The notes under the pieces are model-generated. The model was not told where the DNA came from. It saw only the letters and a list, made by a program, of their open reading frames with translations, and did no database searches. From positions 47,198,193 to 47,262,192 of the forward strand of contig JAVMKO010000005.1 of the NCBI GenBank assembly GCA_032164245.1: DNA of 64,000 bases, read 5' to 3'. A program made the position numbers and the translations under genes. Each line of letters begins with the position of its first letter. Position 1 is the stretch's first letter. The DNA comes from Sternotherus odoratus. Its lineage: Eukaryota; Chordata; Testudines; Kinosternidae. This document shows, one piece after another, positions 43,006 to 54,973 of this stretch.

Positions 43006-44985
43006 AGTTTTCTCGGAAGCACTGATAGTATTCCTCATATATGCATTTTGTCTGCATGCAGCCAAGGCAGAATCCTGTTTCACAATTACAGGATACCATC
43101 ATGCTTTCAAATTTCTCTTTAGGATTAGTCCCTGCCCTGGTTTAACCTACTCGTTTTCAAAAAGATCTGTTGGAAAAACACTCCTCCACAGCAGCTCTAC
43201 CCATCCTTCTGGTACCTCCCAATATTTCCTTGCCTGGAATGGAGGCTTTACAGAAATCACTGCTCAGGAACTACCGGCACCTTATGGTAACACAGCAATG
43301 GGAATGACCCTTAGCCCCTATCTCATGCCCGTCCCCACACTCCCTTCACAAAAGCATATTACTTCTTTTCCTCGCAAGTAAGGCATAAATATGTCTGCTT
43401 TGCTCAGACAGCACGTTAACACTTCACACTGGTAAGCAGGTTTATGTAGAAACACACACCACTTTTTGAAGTGCTCACCTCAGCCATGCCCTGCAGTGAT
43501 GGTCTTTGGTCAACAACTATACAAATACCAGCAAGTTAGCATTGTAATTAATACTCATTTTTCAGGTCAAAGCAATTTTTGTTGCTCTAAATCCAGCCTT
43601 CCTGCCCTGCGTGTGAGGAGAACCGTACTTACTTTTCAGCTTCCCCCTTCTGCAGTGCTGCAAAATGCCATGCCATCCACACTGAACCAAAATTTAACAG
43701 CACTTTGATGGTTGACACTTAAGATTTTATGAGCTGGTAGATTAGATTCTCTCCACTGAGAGCTTAGTTACAGTTAAAGGTGACAGGTGTGGCAAGTCTA
43801 AATTTATCAGTCCCTCGGAATATAAATCTACATCAAAGAGGATGGAGGTTAAGCTCTTACCTTTTCAGCAGCACCTTTGTTCAGCAGCCAGCACGCAGAG
43901 CAAAAACCGACAATGCTTGGCTTGCAATCACTCCCTGCCGCTGGAAAGAAAGGAAAATGGGTCTGGATTAGAGACTTGCAGGAGAGGAAGATCATAGCTT
44001 AAATAGGATGCTTCATTTCATAGGAGTTTTAAGATAATCGCAGACAATGTTCCGAGAATGCTCTCTTGGGGGGAGAGGTTTCCAAACAGGATTGAAATAG
44101 CCAACAAGGCGCTGCACCTCTTATTGTTCCTGGATGGGACCCAATAAGGGCAGGTAAAGGTAATAACAACATGTAACACAGGGCATGAACCATGTCAAAA
44201 TAGAACCAGAGAAGGGAATGAAAAAACAGAGGGAGGGTCTGGCTTGTCATGGTCTTTCCGGATCTGAAAGTCAAAGTCCAGAGGCCTCTTCATAAGAAGG
44301 TCACTGTCCTGAGAAATCTGAAGTTCATCTCATAGAGAGACCTTTCTTCCTCATGTAGAGTGAACTGAAGCCCATTGGTTCATATGTCACAGCATTCTCT
44401 CTATCACAGAGCTCAGACTGCAGCTGTAGGTCCTTACGTAGATATTCTCTATGTATAGAAATGTAATGTACTACTATAAACCAACTCTTTATTAATGCTG
44501 TTTGAAATGTGAGGTACAGATTTTCTAGTCTTACACAGGAAAACCCCAAACCTGGGACTTTCCCCAAATTCTTTGCATAATCTCCTCAAATTAATACCAG
44601 AGCTGCCTGAAAGTCAATGCCAGTCAGCCAGCCAATGATAGCTTTTCCTTTCATAAGCCTGTAGCCAGTGATTCAAGTAACTGTTCCACACAGAACTCAG
44701 GCTGCATTCTCCACCACAACCCCCATTTATCACATGAGACTGTCAGTCAGTCATCTGTCAGTTTGCCCAGGAAAGTAGCAGCTCACTCTGCTTGGCAACA
44801 TGAACATATTTCACCACGTCCCTTATCACACAAATCAAACACAGGAGTTCAGGGCCACCCTACCTTCTCTCCGGCAGATACACTGACCTTTTGGCTGCAA
44901 TTTTATCGCATGCTTTGGGTCATTAGAGAAAAAAACATCTCCCATGCCACCTCTTGTTTTAAAAAGTTTTGCTATTATTCAGGTT
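43006..44985. other. No feature recognised
   Basis: No transposon ends or coding motifs that I can support. Frames of 60-100 codons on both strands have no features. Confidence 0.4.
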
Positions 44986-44993
44986 CTCTAGTC

Positions 44994-45763
44994 CAGGGGT
45001 TCTCACAACAAATTTTTTGGTGGCCTCAGAGTACGGTCACCAACTCTTGCTGGTGGCCATGCTGACAATTTTTCCTAAAACACTTAATTAACTTTAGGAA
45101 AAACAAATAAACATGCACATATACATGTCCAAATCATTGTAATTTATTTATGTAGGTTTTTTTTCAGACTCAGTAATAAAAATAATTTACAGTTGTCTTT
45201 ATTCTTTATTGACCAAAAGAGACTAGAAACACAAACAAGGCACTTTGCATGTTCTTGTCTTTTGTTATTGTTTCTTTTGCTTTTTGGTTGACCTTTTTTC
45301 TTCCCTCTAAGACTTGCTAGGCGGTTAGTCTTCTACTGTGAAAAGTGTTATTTGCATGTTTGTTAATATTTTCACAGCAGACTTACTCAGCCCCAGCAAG
45401 CCCTGGGACAAATTAAGCCTGGATGGGGAGGGAGGCAGCGGGGCCTGGGACAATGGCCAGGGTGGTGAGCCTGGGGGCAGAGCCTGGAACCAAAGCCTGT
45501 CACCATGTGGATAGAGCCCAAAGCCCCACGGCCAAAGCCTGCCTTCCCTAACCCCAGGAAAGTGGGGAATTCACCTGTTGCCTGCTCCTCTAGTGTTTGT
45601 GTCTCTGGAGGGAGGCAGAGCCCAACCGCGGCTAGCAACCCTGCGAGAGGGGCCACTGCTTTGCGTCCCCCCTTCCCCTCCAATCACAGTCCAGATGGCT
45701 GTGGCCACAAGAAAGGCCCTGTTGGCCGTATGCGGCCATGGTGGCCACATATGAGAAACAATG
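44994..45763. mobile_element. hAT element, relative of the outer element at 894-3721
   Basis: The ends CAGGGGTTCTCACAAC and TGAGAAACAATG are inverted. Flanking 8-mers CTCTAGTC (44986-44993) and GTCTAGTC (45764-45771) differ at one base. The left 60 bases match the right end of 894-3721 in reverse, and the right end matches its left. It lacks the nested GC-rich hAT, so it shows the family's form without that insertion. Confidence 0.85.
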
Positions 45764-45794
45764 GTCTAGTCACTTGCAGGTTTTCACAGTTGGA

Positions 45795-45900
45795 CCATGT
45801 CAACACTACCACTTATGTGGGCAAAATGTAGGTCACTCAGAGGTGAATACACACCCCGAGGGATACATGTTTCACTGGCACAGGTGGTAGTGTGCCAGCA
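45795..45900. mobile_element. Harbinger-type MITE fragment
   Basis: CATGTCAACACTACCACTTA with an inverted partner CACAGGTGGTAGTGTG, around CACTCAGAGGTGAATACACA. Fits small Harbinger MITEs with GTCNACACT-type ends. Boundaries approximate. Confidence 0.45.
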
Positions 45901-46012
45901 ATATGCATATATTTCTCTGTAATTTTATTCTTTCAACGTGTGTTATTTTAGTGTTTTGACTGGTCCATGCATTTCATAATTTTTATTTCTCTTACACTTA
46001 AATTTAATTGAA

Positions 46013-46212
46013 TGGGGGGAGATATAGCTCAGTGGTTTGAGCATTAGCCTGCTAAACCCAGGGTTGTGAGTTCAGTCCTTGAGGGGGCCATTTAGGGATA
46101 TGGGGCAAAAAATCTGTCAGGGGACAGTACTTGGTCCTGCTAGTGTAGGCAGGAGACTGGACTCGATAACCTTTCAAGGTCTTTCCAGTTCTATGAGATA
46201 GATATATCTCCA
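46013..46212 (+). mobile_element. Tortoise-type tRNA-derived SINE
   Basis: A tRNA-like head with box A TAGCTCAGTGG (46025-46035) and a box B-like GAGTTCAGTCC (46069-46079) is followed by the family body (CCATTTAGGGATATGGGGCA; CTGTCAGGGGACAGTACTTG) and the LINE-like tail CCTTTCAAGGTCTTTCCAGT, TCTATGAGATA. This matches the Pol III SINE known from hidden-necked turtles, whose tail is thought to recruit a partner LINE. Full length; box B has one change from consensus. Confidence 0.88.
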
Positions 46213-46244
46213 TATAATTCTTTGAGTAGTGAGTTCTAAAATGC

Positions 46245-46332
46245 CTAACCTGTCCTGGCTGGAGTAATTATCCTTATGGTAACTTTTAAAAGATATAATG
46301 CACATGGATGAAAAAAATTAGAGGGAACATTG
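46245..46332. repeat. End fragment of the GTTCCCTCTAA repeat
   Basis: AAAAAATTAGAGGGAACATT with an upstream ATAATGCACATGGATG is the reverse complement of the left end of the family at 33437-34437. Confidence 0.55.
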
Positions 46333-46444
46333 ATTAGGATCTGAACATTTTCCCCTGCCCTTCTATATCCATTATTTCCCTGGACCCAAACATCATGATA
46401 GATAAACAATAATGTAGATTCACTAGAGAAGGAAGGGGTGAGGG

Positions 46445-46960
46445 ACTTATTACCTCAATTTTCTAGAACACATGCAGCCCAAAGTCATATTGGCTTGTTT
46501 TTTGCTGCCATACTGCACGTGTAAGCTCATGGATCTGCTGCCTGTTCTCACTCAGAGATCTCTTTCAGCATTACTGCTTACCAAGTATCTCTCTCCCATT
46601 AAATATCAGCATTTCAGGTTATTTTGCTTCAATGTACTAGTATCTGTCTGTTTAAAGAAGTATTTCATTTTGATATTTCCTATCCACATTTCTAATCTCT
46701 CCAGTTTCTTGTGTGTTATTTCTTTGGCCTCACTGGCGTTTGCAACACAAACCACTCACTCTCTCAATTTTGTATTACTTGCAAATGTCATTAAAAATCC
46801 AGATCTTTAATAAACCTGAAAGCAATCTCTGTAACACCGCACAAGACAATGCCTCCATAAAATTCTGTACAATTCTGTTCAGTATTACTGATAGTTGCAT
46901 ACGTGTTTACCACTAACCATCTGTTGAAGGCTTGTGACCTATTCTTTAGCATTATGCAAA
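46445..46960 (-). mobile_element. L3/CR1-like 3' region, decayed
   Basis: Minus-strand LINE style: ACATGCAGCCCAAAGTCATA, CTCACTCAGAGATCTCTTTC, CTAATCTCTCCAGTTTCTTG and GTATTACTTGCAAATGTCAT parallel the untranslated tails of L3/CR1 elements. No frame survives. Confidence 0.45.
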
Positions 46961-47029
46961 ACCAGGATCATAATGGATAATCTTGACACACCCAGAGCTT
47001 CCACTCTGAAAAGCCATTTGGGTATGTGA

Positions 47030-47850
47030 GAGAACCTGTTGATCTTGTTTAATATATTTACTAATTATGTGGAGGATGGAATGAATCAGGAAGTAACAAC
47101 ATTCTGGATGACAAAATTATTAGTTAAGTCAGTCAAGTCTAGAGAAGATTGTGAGGAATTTTAGGAAGTTCTAATAAAGGGAGGCAACTGGGCAGGTTGG
47201 TGGCAGATGAATATTGACAATAGCAAGGAAATGCACATTGGAAGGAAGAGCATGAACTAGTGAGGTGTCCTAAATTAATTGTAAGCACTCCAGAAATACT
47301 CAGGCTGTATAGGTGTCACTGCAAACAGCTTATTGAAATCATTTACTTAATTATTTCAGCAGAAGTCAAAAAGCAAACAAGAGATCAGGAAGAGAAAAGA
47401 ATAATACTGAAATTACATCAATTAATACTATGCCCTCATCTCAAATAGTGTGTTCAATTTTGATCATCCCATTAAAACAGTACGTAGCAAAAAAAGAAAG
47501 AAAAGTGGTAAAGAGCAATGAAAATTATTAGAAGAATGGAAACGCATGTGAAGAGAAATTATGGAGATTAGGACTCATTTAGAGAACCAGAGATTAATAA
47601 AGCTAGATAAAATAATGAAAGGTATGGAGAAAGTAAATTGAATATTCCTATTTATTTTCGCTAATAACAGGACACCCAATGAAATTAAAAATTAACACAT
47701 TTAAAGCAGAAGAAAGGAATCAGGTGAAATTATGCATAGTTTATGGAATTCACTGCTATGAAATATTAAAGGGAAATATTTTAGAACTCAAAACAAGGAT
47801 TAGATTTTTATCTGAATAATAAAACTATCCTTCACAGTTACAGTAATTAA
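47030..47850 (+). pseudogene. L3/CR1-like reverse-transcriptase remnant
   Basis: Plus-strand pieces in shifting frames: ILFNIFTNYVEDG, then GGNWAGWWQMNIDNSKEMHIGR (the CR1/L3 'WQMxFNVxKCKxMHIG' region), then RIILKLHQLILCPHL (the 'ILPLYxxxVRPHLEY' region) and a tail resembling the C-terminus. Very decayed, with many stops. Confidence 0.6.
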
Positions 47851-48540
47851 GTGAATATTTATTAGAACAACAGACTTTATGCTCCAGAATATAAACAAGA
47901 CAATTGGTTGTCTTGCATTAGGAAGATGCTTCCCCCATTAACTTTCAGTGGGATGCGTACCTTTAAGTCATTTAGGAGCTTTTGAAAGTCCCATCCATAT
48001 GTACATAACTATCCATTATGGAGATTGTACCTTTTCCCCCAAAACAGCTGATCACTGGCCACTGTCAGAGACAGGATGCTGAGCTGGGCCTGGGGTCCAG
48101 TTCTTATTTTTCTATTCCATTTTTTGTGGGGGATTTTTAAAAATATCCTTTTACCATAACTGCATAGAAAGATGCTCAATCTCACAAGAACGAACAAAGA
48201 ATGGTGAGGTCAAAGTACTAAAGTGGTGGTTCAAAAGATGGAAATTATTCATAGATGCATTTGCATGTCTATATATGGGTTCTGCAAACCACTGAGCAAT
48301 AAAAACATCAGGACCCAAAAAGCCAATAGAGATGAACAGGAAAGCATAGAGTGTGATTGATCTTACAGTACACAAGAAAGAGTCGTTACACCACTTTTGT
48401 GACAGTGAAACTGTCAGTGGTGCCAAGAGGCGCCAGTCAAGATCAGGATCTCAATATGCTAGGCGTATTATATAGACCTAGTAAGAGATAGTCCTTGTCC
48501 CAAATAGCTTGCAATCTAACTACAGAAAATAGATAAGTGT
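47851..48540. other. No feature recognised
   Basis: No ends or motifs. A 91-codon minus-strand frame at 48151-48426 lacks features. Confidence 0.4.
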
Positions 48541-48700
48541 GAAAAAGGAAGTACTATCCCCTTTTTACAAAAAAGGAATGAGGCATCCAGAGAATAAATA
48601 CCCTACCCAAGTTCACACAGGAAGTCATTGTCAAAATTACATCTACATTTTTGGATTCCTATTCCTCTTATTTAACCACAAGATCGTCCTTCCACTCAGC
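48541..48700 (-). mobile_element. MIR fragment, minus strand
   Basis: ATCCCCTTTTTACAAAAAAG, then CCTACCCAAGTTCACACAGG and GGATTCCTATTCCTCTTATT follow the reverse-complement order of a MIR SINE. Confidence 0.6.
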
Positions 48701-49105
48701 TTCTTTAAACACTAGATGGCACAGTAGTAAAAATCCCTGTAACAGTGTCAACACCCGCCTCTCACAAGAGCCCTCCTTCTCTGGCAGATGATGCCTGTAA
48801 ACTCACAGCTGTTTTCAGCAGGGCCGCACTCACCTTTCATGAGCTCCCCCTTCCAGCTGATGATCTCTTGGTGGATCTTCAGCAACTCAGTCTTCTGGCT
48901 AAGTCTTTTACGGGGTACACTGTCCAACCTGGCCTATCTCAAAGTCTCAGTAATGTCCTATAGCCCTCATCACCTGATGAGCTTTCCTGTGGGCATTTCA
49001 GCCAGTATATGAATAATGGCTGCTATGACTCATCAAAGCATGTAAGGGCATCTTACTAGATCATGGAATACTGGACTCCATATTGTGCCTGTACTTTTCC
49101 ACAAA
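48701..49105. other. No feature recognised
   Basis: No coding or repeat signature that I can support. Confidence 0.35.
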
Positions 49106-49109
49106 CTGT

Positions 49110-49470
49110 GCTGGGGGCTTTGCTTGGAATTATGAGGTTCCCTCCACACGGAAGACGTTATAAAAGGGGGAAGTGACATCGTCACATGGCCTCATTCTCC
49201 CCACAGTTCAACACCAGGAAACACAGTAAGAACAAAGACTGAACGAGGGATGTGGTCCCAGGCTGAAGGGATTTCTAGCCTGTGTATGGAAGATTGGTGG
49301 ACTATTTGTACCATCAGGGTGAGACACTGCTTGATTCAAATCTTGTCTAGTGTATAGAACTTAGATTGCAATTTTGTTTATTTCTTAGGTAACTAACTTT
49401 GATCTGTACACTAATCACTTTAAATCTATCTTTGTGTAGTTAATAAATCTGTTATATATATATATTACCT
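49110..49470 (+). mobile_element. LTR-like fragment with TATA and AATAAA
   Basis: A TATA box TTATAAAAGGGGG at 49159-49171 is followed about 280 bases later by TAATAAATC (about 49441-49449), near an (AT)n run. That spacing and the T-rich text TTTATTTCTTAGGTAACTAA are typical of an ERV LTR from promoter to polyadenylation signal. Ends not found. Confidence 0.45.
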
Positions 49471-49639
49471 AAAACAGTACAGTGTTCTGCAAAAGGGAAA
49501 TCTGCTCAGGAACAGGGGCTGGTGCATTGTCCTCTTCACATTGAGGGAGGGGTGGATTGGGAAATAAACTTACACTGGGTGGCATGTGATATTCAACCCG
49601 AGAGGTTTTTGACTAAGGACAGGGATAAGTTCACTCTTT

Positions 49640-49940
49640 CAATAAGTGGCGTGCTTACAAAGGGGGAAGAATTGGTAGGGGAAGTAGAAGTGGATGGCAG
49701 CCTGGGCAGCAGTGACCATGAGATAGTTAGTTCGGGATCCTCATAAAAGGAAGAAAGGAGAATAGCAAAATACAGACCCTGGACTTCAGAAAAGCAGACT
49801 TTGACTCCTGTAGGGAACTGATGACCAGGATCCCCTGGGAGGCTAAAGGGGGGGGGGGGGGGGAGAAAGAGTCCAGGAGAGCTGGCTGTATTTTAAAGCC
49901 GCCTTATTGAGGGCGCAGGAACAAACCAGACTGGTATGCC
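49640..49940 (+). mobile_element. CR1 fragment, after the endonuclease domain
   Basis: Closely matches 55995-56250: KGEELVGEVEVDGSLG, SDHEIV, then a stop and KYRPWTSEKQTL-type text. This is the CR1 region between endonuclease and reverse transcriptase. A run of about 14 G interrupts it at 49849-49862. Confidence 0.75.
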
Positions 49941-50287
49941 CAAGGGCTCAGCAGTACCTCAGTTCCAGGTTGCACCCTGGGAAAGCCCGTCACAAAACAA
50001 AAAGCTGTTTCCAGTATAACACAGAGGAAGGAGACGTATTCTGTAGCCATTCACTGAGGAAACCCCTTCTGCAGTGGGGGAGCTTTCATGAATGTTTGGA
50101 GTTTGTTCTGTATTGCAATCATTTATTTCCACCACACTCTCGTTTCTAATTAAATCTTTATTTGTCATTAAATAAACCTACTTCTGTTCATTATAAGTGC
50201 TCACAAGTCCTTTATGGTCTATAAAAGCAGGATCTAAGGTAAAACTGGTAAACTGAGGTACACTGGATCTGGAATTTCTGTGAGTAC
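49941..50287. other. No feature recognised
   Basis: Ordinary non-coding sequence. Confidence 0.35.
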
Positions 50288-50873
50288 TGTGGCAAATTAC
50301 TCCCACAATATTGATGGGTCCTGCACTTTCTCTGGGGGAATTCAGGGAGCCTTTTTCTTGCCTCTGAACAGGGTATTAACTGTCCCACTAGTATCCTAGA
50401 GGGGAGAAGGGGAGAGGGAGGGACCCGGGTCCGCCCTGAACTCTGGGTCCCAGCCCAGGGGCCCTGAGGATAGCGGTAAACCACTGGGATTAGCCACTCC
50501 TTCCCCTGGACTACTTCCCTCTCCTACTCTTCAGCTTGTGGGGGGCTTCCTGCCCTCTCTCTACACAAGCCAGGTGTTCCTTTACTTAAGGTCTGGGTCT
50601 TTCTTAGCTCACCACAGCACTTCTCCAAACGCTCTCTGCTCCAACGCCTCCAAACTGCTCTCTGCTCCAACGCCTCCAAACTGCTCTCTGCTCCAACGCC
50701 TCCAAACTCCTTCCAAACACCCACACCTGTCTGCCTGAGGCAGGGTTTTTTATTAAGGCCTTAATTGACAGCAGGTGCTCCTAATTAACCTGCTGCCTGC
50801 TTCCCTAGTCTACAGGGAGCCACGCCCTAATGAACCTGGAGCTGATATATCTCCCCTCAAACACTCTGCCACA
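50288..50873 (-). mobile_element. LTR-like element with a 26-bp triplication
   Basis: TGTGGCAAAT at the left and CTCTGCCACA at the right make a TGTGGCA/TGCCACA inverted pair with TG...CA ends. On the minus strand, a TATA-like CCTTAATAAAAAACC lies about 120 bases inside. The flanking 5-mers do not match. Assigned as an LTR by ends and promoter-like layout. Confidence 0.5.
50634..50711. repeat. 26-bp tandem repeat, three units
   Basis: The unit GCTCTCTGCTCCAACGCC followed by TCCAAACT occurs three times head to tail without change except at the edges. Confidence 0.9.
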
Positions 50874-51890
50874 GCTCCCTGACCTTCCTCTATCACAGTA
50901 CCCAGTGTCGGGAACATTCAAAGAGATTTGGGGATTGGGATGCACCTATTGTTAACCTGCACAGCAAAATTAGGGCTGGCACAGCTCAGAGGAGTGTGCT
51001 GAAGCTACCACAAGAAAGATTCCCCTCTTCCTGGAGACAGGGGGTAACAAGTTCACTCAAATCCTGGGTACTCTGGAGTTTAAGAATGAGTCTGCTATAG
51101 AATTTCATCAAAGTGCAGTCTGCAGTGTCCAAGAATAGGGAATGAAAAACTGTTGTGACTATCACACAGAGAAGACACTGCTAAATAGGTGGAGGAAGGT
51201 GAAAAAGATAATGGGGTCTATTTAATTCATTTTATATTAATGATTAATTTACACTTATTAGTTTCTATGCAGCAGGAATAAATACATATTAAAAATAGAG
51301 TGCTATTAGTCTATATACAGCATGAGTACAACAATAACACTTCACTCTTATGTACAGTTTTTCATCTAAAGATCTGGAGACCATTTATAAAGGAAAGCAT
51401 GTAACATCCTTACAACAGTCATGGTAAGCTAGATATACCGGAAGTCTGAAGAGCTAACTGGCTTATGCAATTTGATGTGCTCTGCCAGAAAGAGTACTAA
51501 TCCTACCCTAGCTAAACTCAGAGGGGGTAGGATTCTAGCCAAAGAAATGAATGTTCTTTATTAATAATATCAAATGGAGCTCAGCTGTGTAAATAAAAAC
51601 CCTCTTTCCTCAGCTGAAGCATCATTATTTTCTCTCTGGCATCCCCACTACCCTCTCCTTCCCTCTTGTAGAACCATTTGGTGGCAAGTTTCTCATAGTA
51701 AGTCTGTTTCTCATGCATGTTGGGTGATGTTAGTATATAGGCTTATTTGCCAGCCTGAGATAGAACTTTGGGTTTGACTTTTTGATACTCTTAGATCTTA
51801 TGCTAAAATGTGAACCTTACTAATATATGTGAAGAACAATGAACAAAGCATTTCCCCCAACCAGATGGGCCTTTTAGTAAAATGAGAAAA
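50874..51890. other. No feature recognised
   Basis: No supported feature. Confidence 0.35.
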
Positions 51891-52403
51891 GATAAGGGAT
51901 CGAGTTAAAGTGTTAGTGGGCATGGTGGGAGTATACACACAGAGCGCTGCATTGTGGGTACCTATCCCACAGTGCATGGAGCTGAGTGGAATGTTGGACT
52001 GGGCTTGCAATGCCTTATGGGACAAAAACATTGGCACAGGCAGGGCCGGCGACAGGGGGGTACTATGGGTACAGCTATACCGGGCCCCGGACTTAATGGG
52101 GGCCCCCTTAAGTCCGGGGGCCGGTACACAGCTGTACCCGTAGTCATCCCCCCTTGTCGCCAGGCCTGCCCGTCCACGGGCATACGAGCGCAGCACTGAG
52201 CTGCCCACCCCTGGTACCTGGGCTCCCCCGCCCACTGCTAACAGGCCCGCCGGGGCCGCGGCCCGCACAGCAGCAGGAGGCGAAGGGGGCTGGGGCAGGG
52301 CAGCTCGCAGGCCCCATGGCGCGGGCCCGACAGAGTCTCCCCCTTAGCAACGACAGCGACGAGGGGGGGAGGGGCTGGGCGGAGTAGTCGGTAACACGAA
52401 GTG

Positions 52404-52444
52404 CAAGATGGTGCTGCCGCAAGGCATGATGGGGATTGTAGTTC
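52404..52444. promoter_or_regulatory. YY1-like and ZNF143-like motifs in hAT cargo
   Basis: CAAGATGGT (52404-52412) matches the YY1 core AAGATGG. GCATGATGGGGATTGTAGTT (52424-52443) is, on the other strand, close to the ZNF143 motif ACTACAATTCCCA plus its CATGC extension. Together in a CpG-rich block they are typical of housekeeping promoters. Presence is seen; function is inferred. Confidence 0.5.
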
Positions 52445-52556
52445 TCTGACTTGTGGCCAAAGGGCAGGTGCTGCGTGGGGGCTCAGCTGGAGCAAATTCC
52501 GCTCCTCCCGGGCTACCCCAGCCCGGCCTTGCTTACAGCTCTGCAGTGCCCGGGCG

Positions 52557-52679
52557 AGGGTGACCAGAGGCCCCAATTTCATAGGGACCGCCCCGTTTTG
52601 GGGACTTTTTCTTATAGAGGCTCCTATTACCCCCCACACCCCCTTCCTGATTTTTCACACTTGCCATCTGGTCACCCCG
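52557..52679. mobile_element. Small TIR MITE, second copy
   Basis: GAGGGTGACCAGAGGCCC at the left and ATCTGGTCACCCC at the right, with the shared core TTTTTCTTATAGAGGCTCC. Homologous to 36812-36935. It is inside the hAT cargo, so it came along with the cargo or inserted later. Confidence 0.72.
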
Positions 52680-54120
52680 GCTAAGGGCCCACAGCCCGTT
52701 AGTGGTCCCAGAGGGGTGGATGGGAGTCTGCTCAGGGCAGCCAAGGGTCTCGGATGCAGGGACGCCAGGGCTCTGCAGACTGTGGCTCAGCCTTCGCCGC
52801 CTCCCCATGAATGTGTTTCGGGGGCTGCCAACTGCAGCGCCTGGGGAAGGGAGAGCTTTGGGGTCTTTCCTAAGCCCCCCCCCCACCCCGATTGGGAAGG
52901 TTGGAGCAGCCTGGGCGATGCAGCTAGCCCCGCCACCCTGAGACACCGCCCTTGTCAGCCCTGAGCTCCACCTGATCCACCAGCCTGGCTCCCCCAGGGG
53001 CAGCAAGTGCTGCCGAAGAAGCTGCAACAACAGGGCCTAGCTCCACCTGCCGCCCTCCTACACTGGAGTGGTTGCAGCAGCAGCGGCCACGGGCGTCTCC
53101 GGTGAGACAGGTCACAGGGGTGGGTCCCTACGTTGCATGACCAGGACAAAGTGCACCGAAGGGGGAGCAGAGAAGCAGACACAGAGCAGTGCCCCGCACA
53201 CAGAGCAGTGCCCCGCACACAGCCCCCCCCCCCCCCCAGTCGCTGCCAGCACGCGTGGGGGGGTTGGCGGTGTCTCGCACAAACCCCGCTGAGTACCAGC
53301 CTTGTTCAGCCAGGCGGGCAGCCAAGGCTCGTGGGCGGCTCGGACCTTCCCTTGACAGCCACAGCACCTCAAAGCACAGCTGGCGTCTCCCGCGTGGGCT
53401 AAATACCCCACTCGCGGCTGCGGCCCTGCCCACTGGAGCCATGTTAACGCAGCCACCCTGCCCGGCCTCAGAACAGGAAGAGGAACCACCGCACTCACCT
53501 GCCGCCCACCTGGCGGCCTCCTCCCCACGCGCGACCGTCACGGCACAGCCCCTTTAAGAGACTGGCCCGGCCACGTGCAGCGGGGAGCCTGGCGCTCTGG
53601 GCCGGCGGGGGCTCGCCAGCCCCGCCCAGGTGCCCATGGCTCCTCCCGGCGCCTTCGGACACCTGAGCTGTACCGGGGCCCGGACTTAAGGAGGCGCGTC
53701 GCTCCATCTTCCCCTCCCAGCGAGTTGCGTCCGGAGCAGCGGGACCCAGCAGGTGACCCACGTAGGCCCGGGCAGGGCGCGGGCGGCGGGAGACCGGCCG
53801 GGGGAGGGCCCACAAACGATCAGAGTACGGGGCCCCAAAATTTCTGTCGCCGGCCCTGGGCACAGGTGGTTATGAGAAAATGGTATTAGCCTCCCATGAT
53901 ACACTTATCTCTCTGCCTTCCTGAAATCAACAGCAAACCAAGCTTTTTTTGTTCCTTTTTCATAAGTTTTAGTTACCCGCACGGACGCCATAGCACGATA
54001 AGTATGGACCCAGCTCAGCTGTACACTGTTGTTGTGAGAGCACTACAAACACCTAATGCCTTATCCTGAAGTATTTACACAGCTGATACAGGAGCCCCTG
54101 CGCAGAACAATGTGATGCCA

Positions 54121-54973
54121 AGCAAGCAGCCCTGCTGGAAGACATGGAGCAGAGCAATTTGCAGTTGCTGGCGACAGTCACACATCATCTTGACACAATT
54201 GAGCACCATTTCTGGGCCTGGGAAATGAGCAATGACTAGTGGGACCACATGGTTTTGCAGCTATGAGATGATGAGGAGTGGCTGTAGAACTTTTGAATGT
54301 GTAAGGCCACTATCCAAGAACTGCATGAAAACCTTTCCCCAGCCCTGAAGCGCAATACTAAAATGATAGCTGCTCTCACTGTGGAGAAGCGAGTGGTGAT
54401 AGTTCTGTGGAAGTGTGCAACACCAGACTGCTATCATCAGTGGGGTATCAATTTGCAGTTGGTAAATCTACCATGGGATCGATTAGGATCCAAGTTTGCA
54501 GGGCCATCAACAGACTTCTGCTAAGGAGCGTGGTGAATCTGGGCGACGTGCAGGACATAGTGGACAGTTTTACCGTGATGGGGCTCCCTAACTGCGGTGG
54601 GGCTATAGACTGAACATGTATCTGTATGTAGGCACCAGACGACCTTACCAAAAAGTATGTAAACCGAAAGGAGTACTTTTCAGTGGTGCAAGTGTTGTTG
54701 GATCACTAGGGTTGTTTCACTGACATCAACAAAGGATGGTCGGTAAAGGTGCCTAATGCTCGCATCTTTAGGAACACATCTGTTCAGAAAGCTGCAAGCA
54801 GAAACTTTCTTTCCAGATTGCAAAATAACCGTTGGTGATGTTCAAATGCCAATCATGACCCTGGGAGACCGAGCCTATTCCTTGCTCCCATGGCTCATGA
54901 AGCTGTACACAGGCAGCCTGAACAACTGGCATTGTTTGCTTACTTAGACCTCAGTGGAAGCAATATCCCCATT
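54121..54973 (+). pseudogene. Harbinger transposase remnant
   Basis: Parallels the intact gene at 61668-63041. In shifted frames: 'ALKRNTKMIAALTVEKRVVI' (helix-turn-helix region), then LPNCGGAID followed by a stop (first catalytic aspartate kept), then GDRAYSLLPWLMKLYTGSLN (second catalytic aspartate kept). The sequence stops at ATCCCCATTA, inside the region after the third motif, where CR1 begins. Many stops and indels; much older than the copy at 61.3 kb. Confidence 0.85.

Larger units (their letters stand above)
52041..53858 (+). mobile_element. GC-rich hAT element, copy 3, with different cargo
   Basis: Flanked by the exact 8-bp duplication GGCACAGG (52033-52040 and 53859-53866), with perfect 15-bp ends CAGGGCCGGCGACAG and CTGTCGCCGGCCCTG. 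The left ~130 bp (foldback) and right ~100 bp match copies 1 and 2. The 1.6 kb between (about 52170-53757) does not resemble their cargo. It is CpG-rich, carries promoter-like motifs near 52404-52444 and a small MITE at 52557-52679. No transposase. Confidence 0.9.

Noticed and set aside
46013..46100. A genuine tRNA gene
   Set aside because: A- and B-box-like motifs are present, but no cloverleaf closes and the sequence continues into a SINE body; it is the SINE head.
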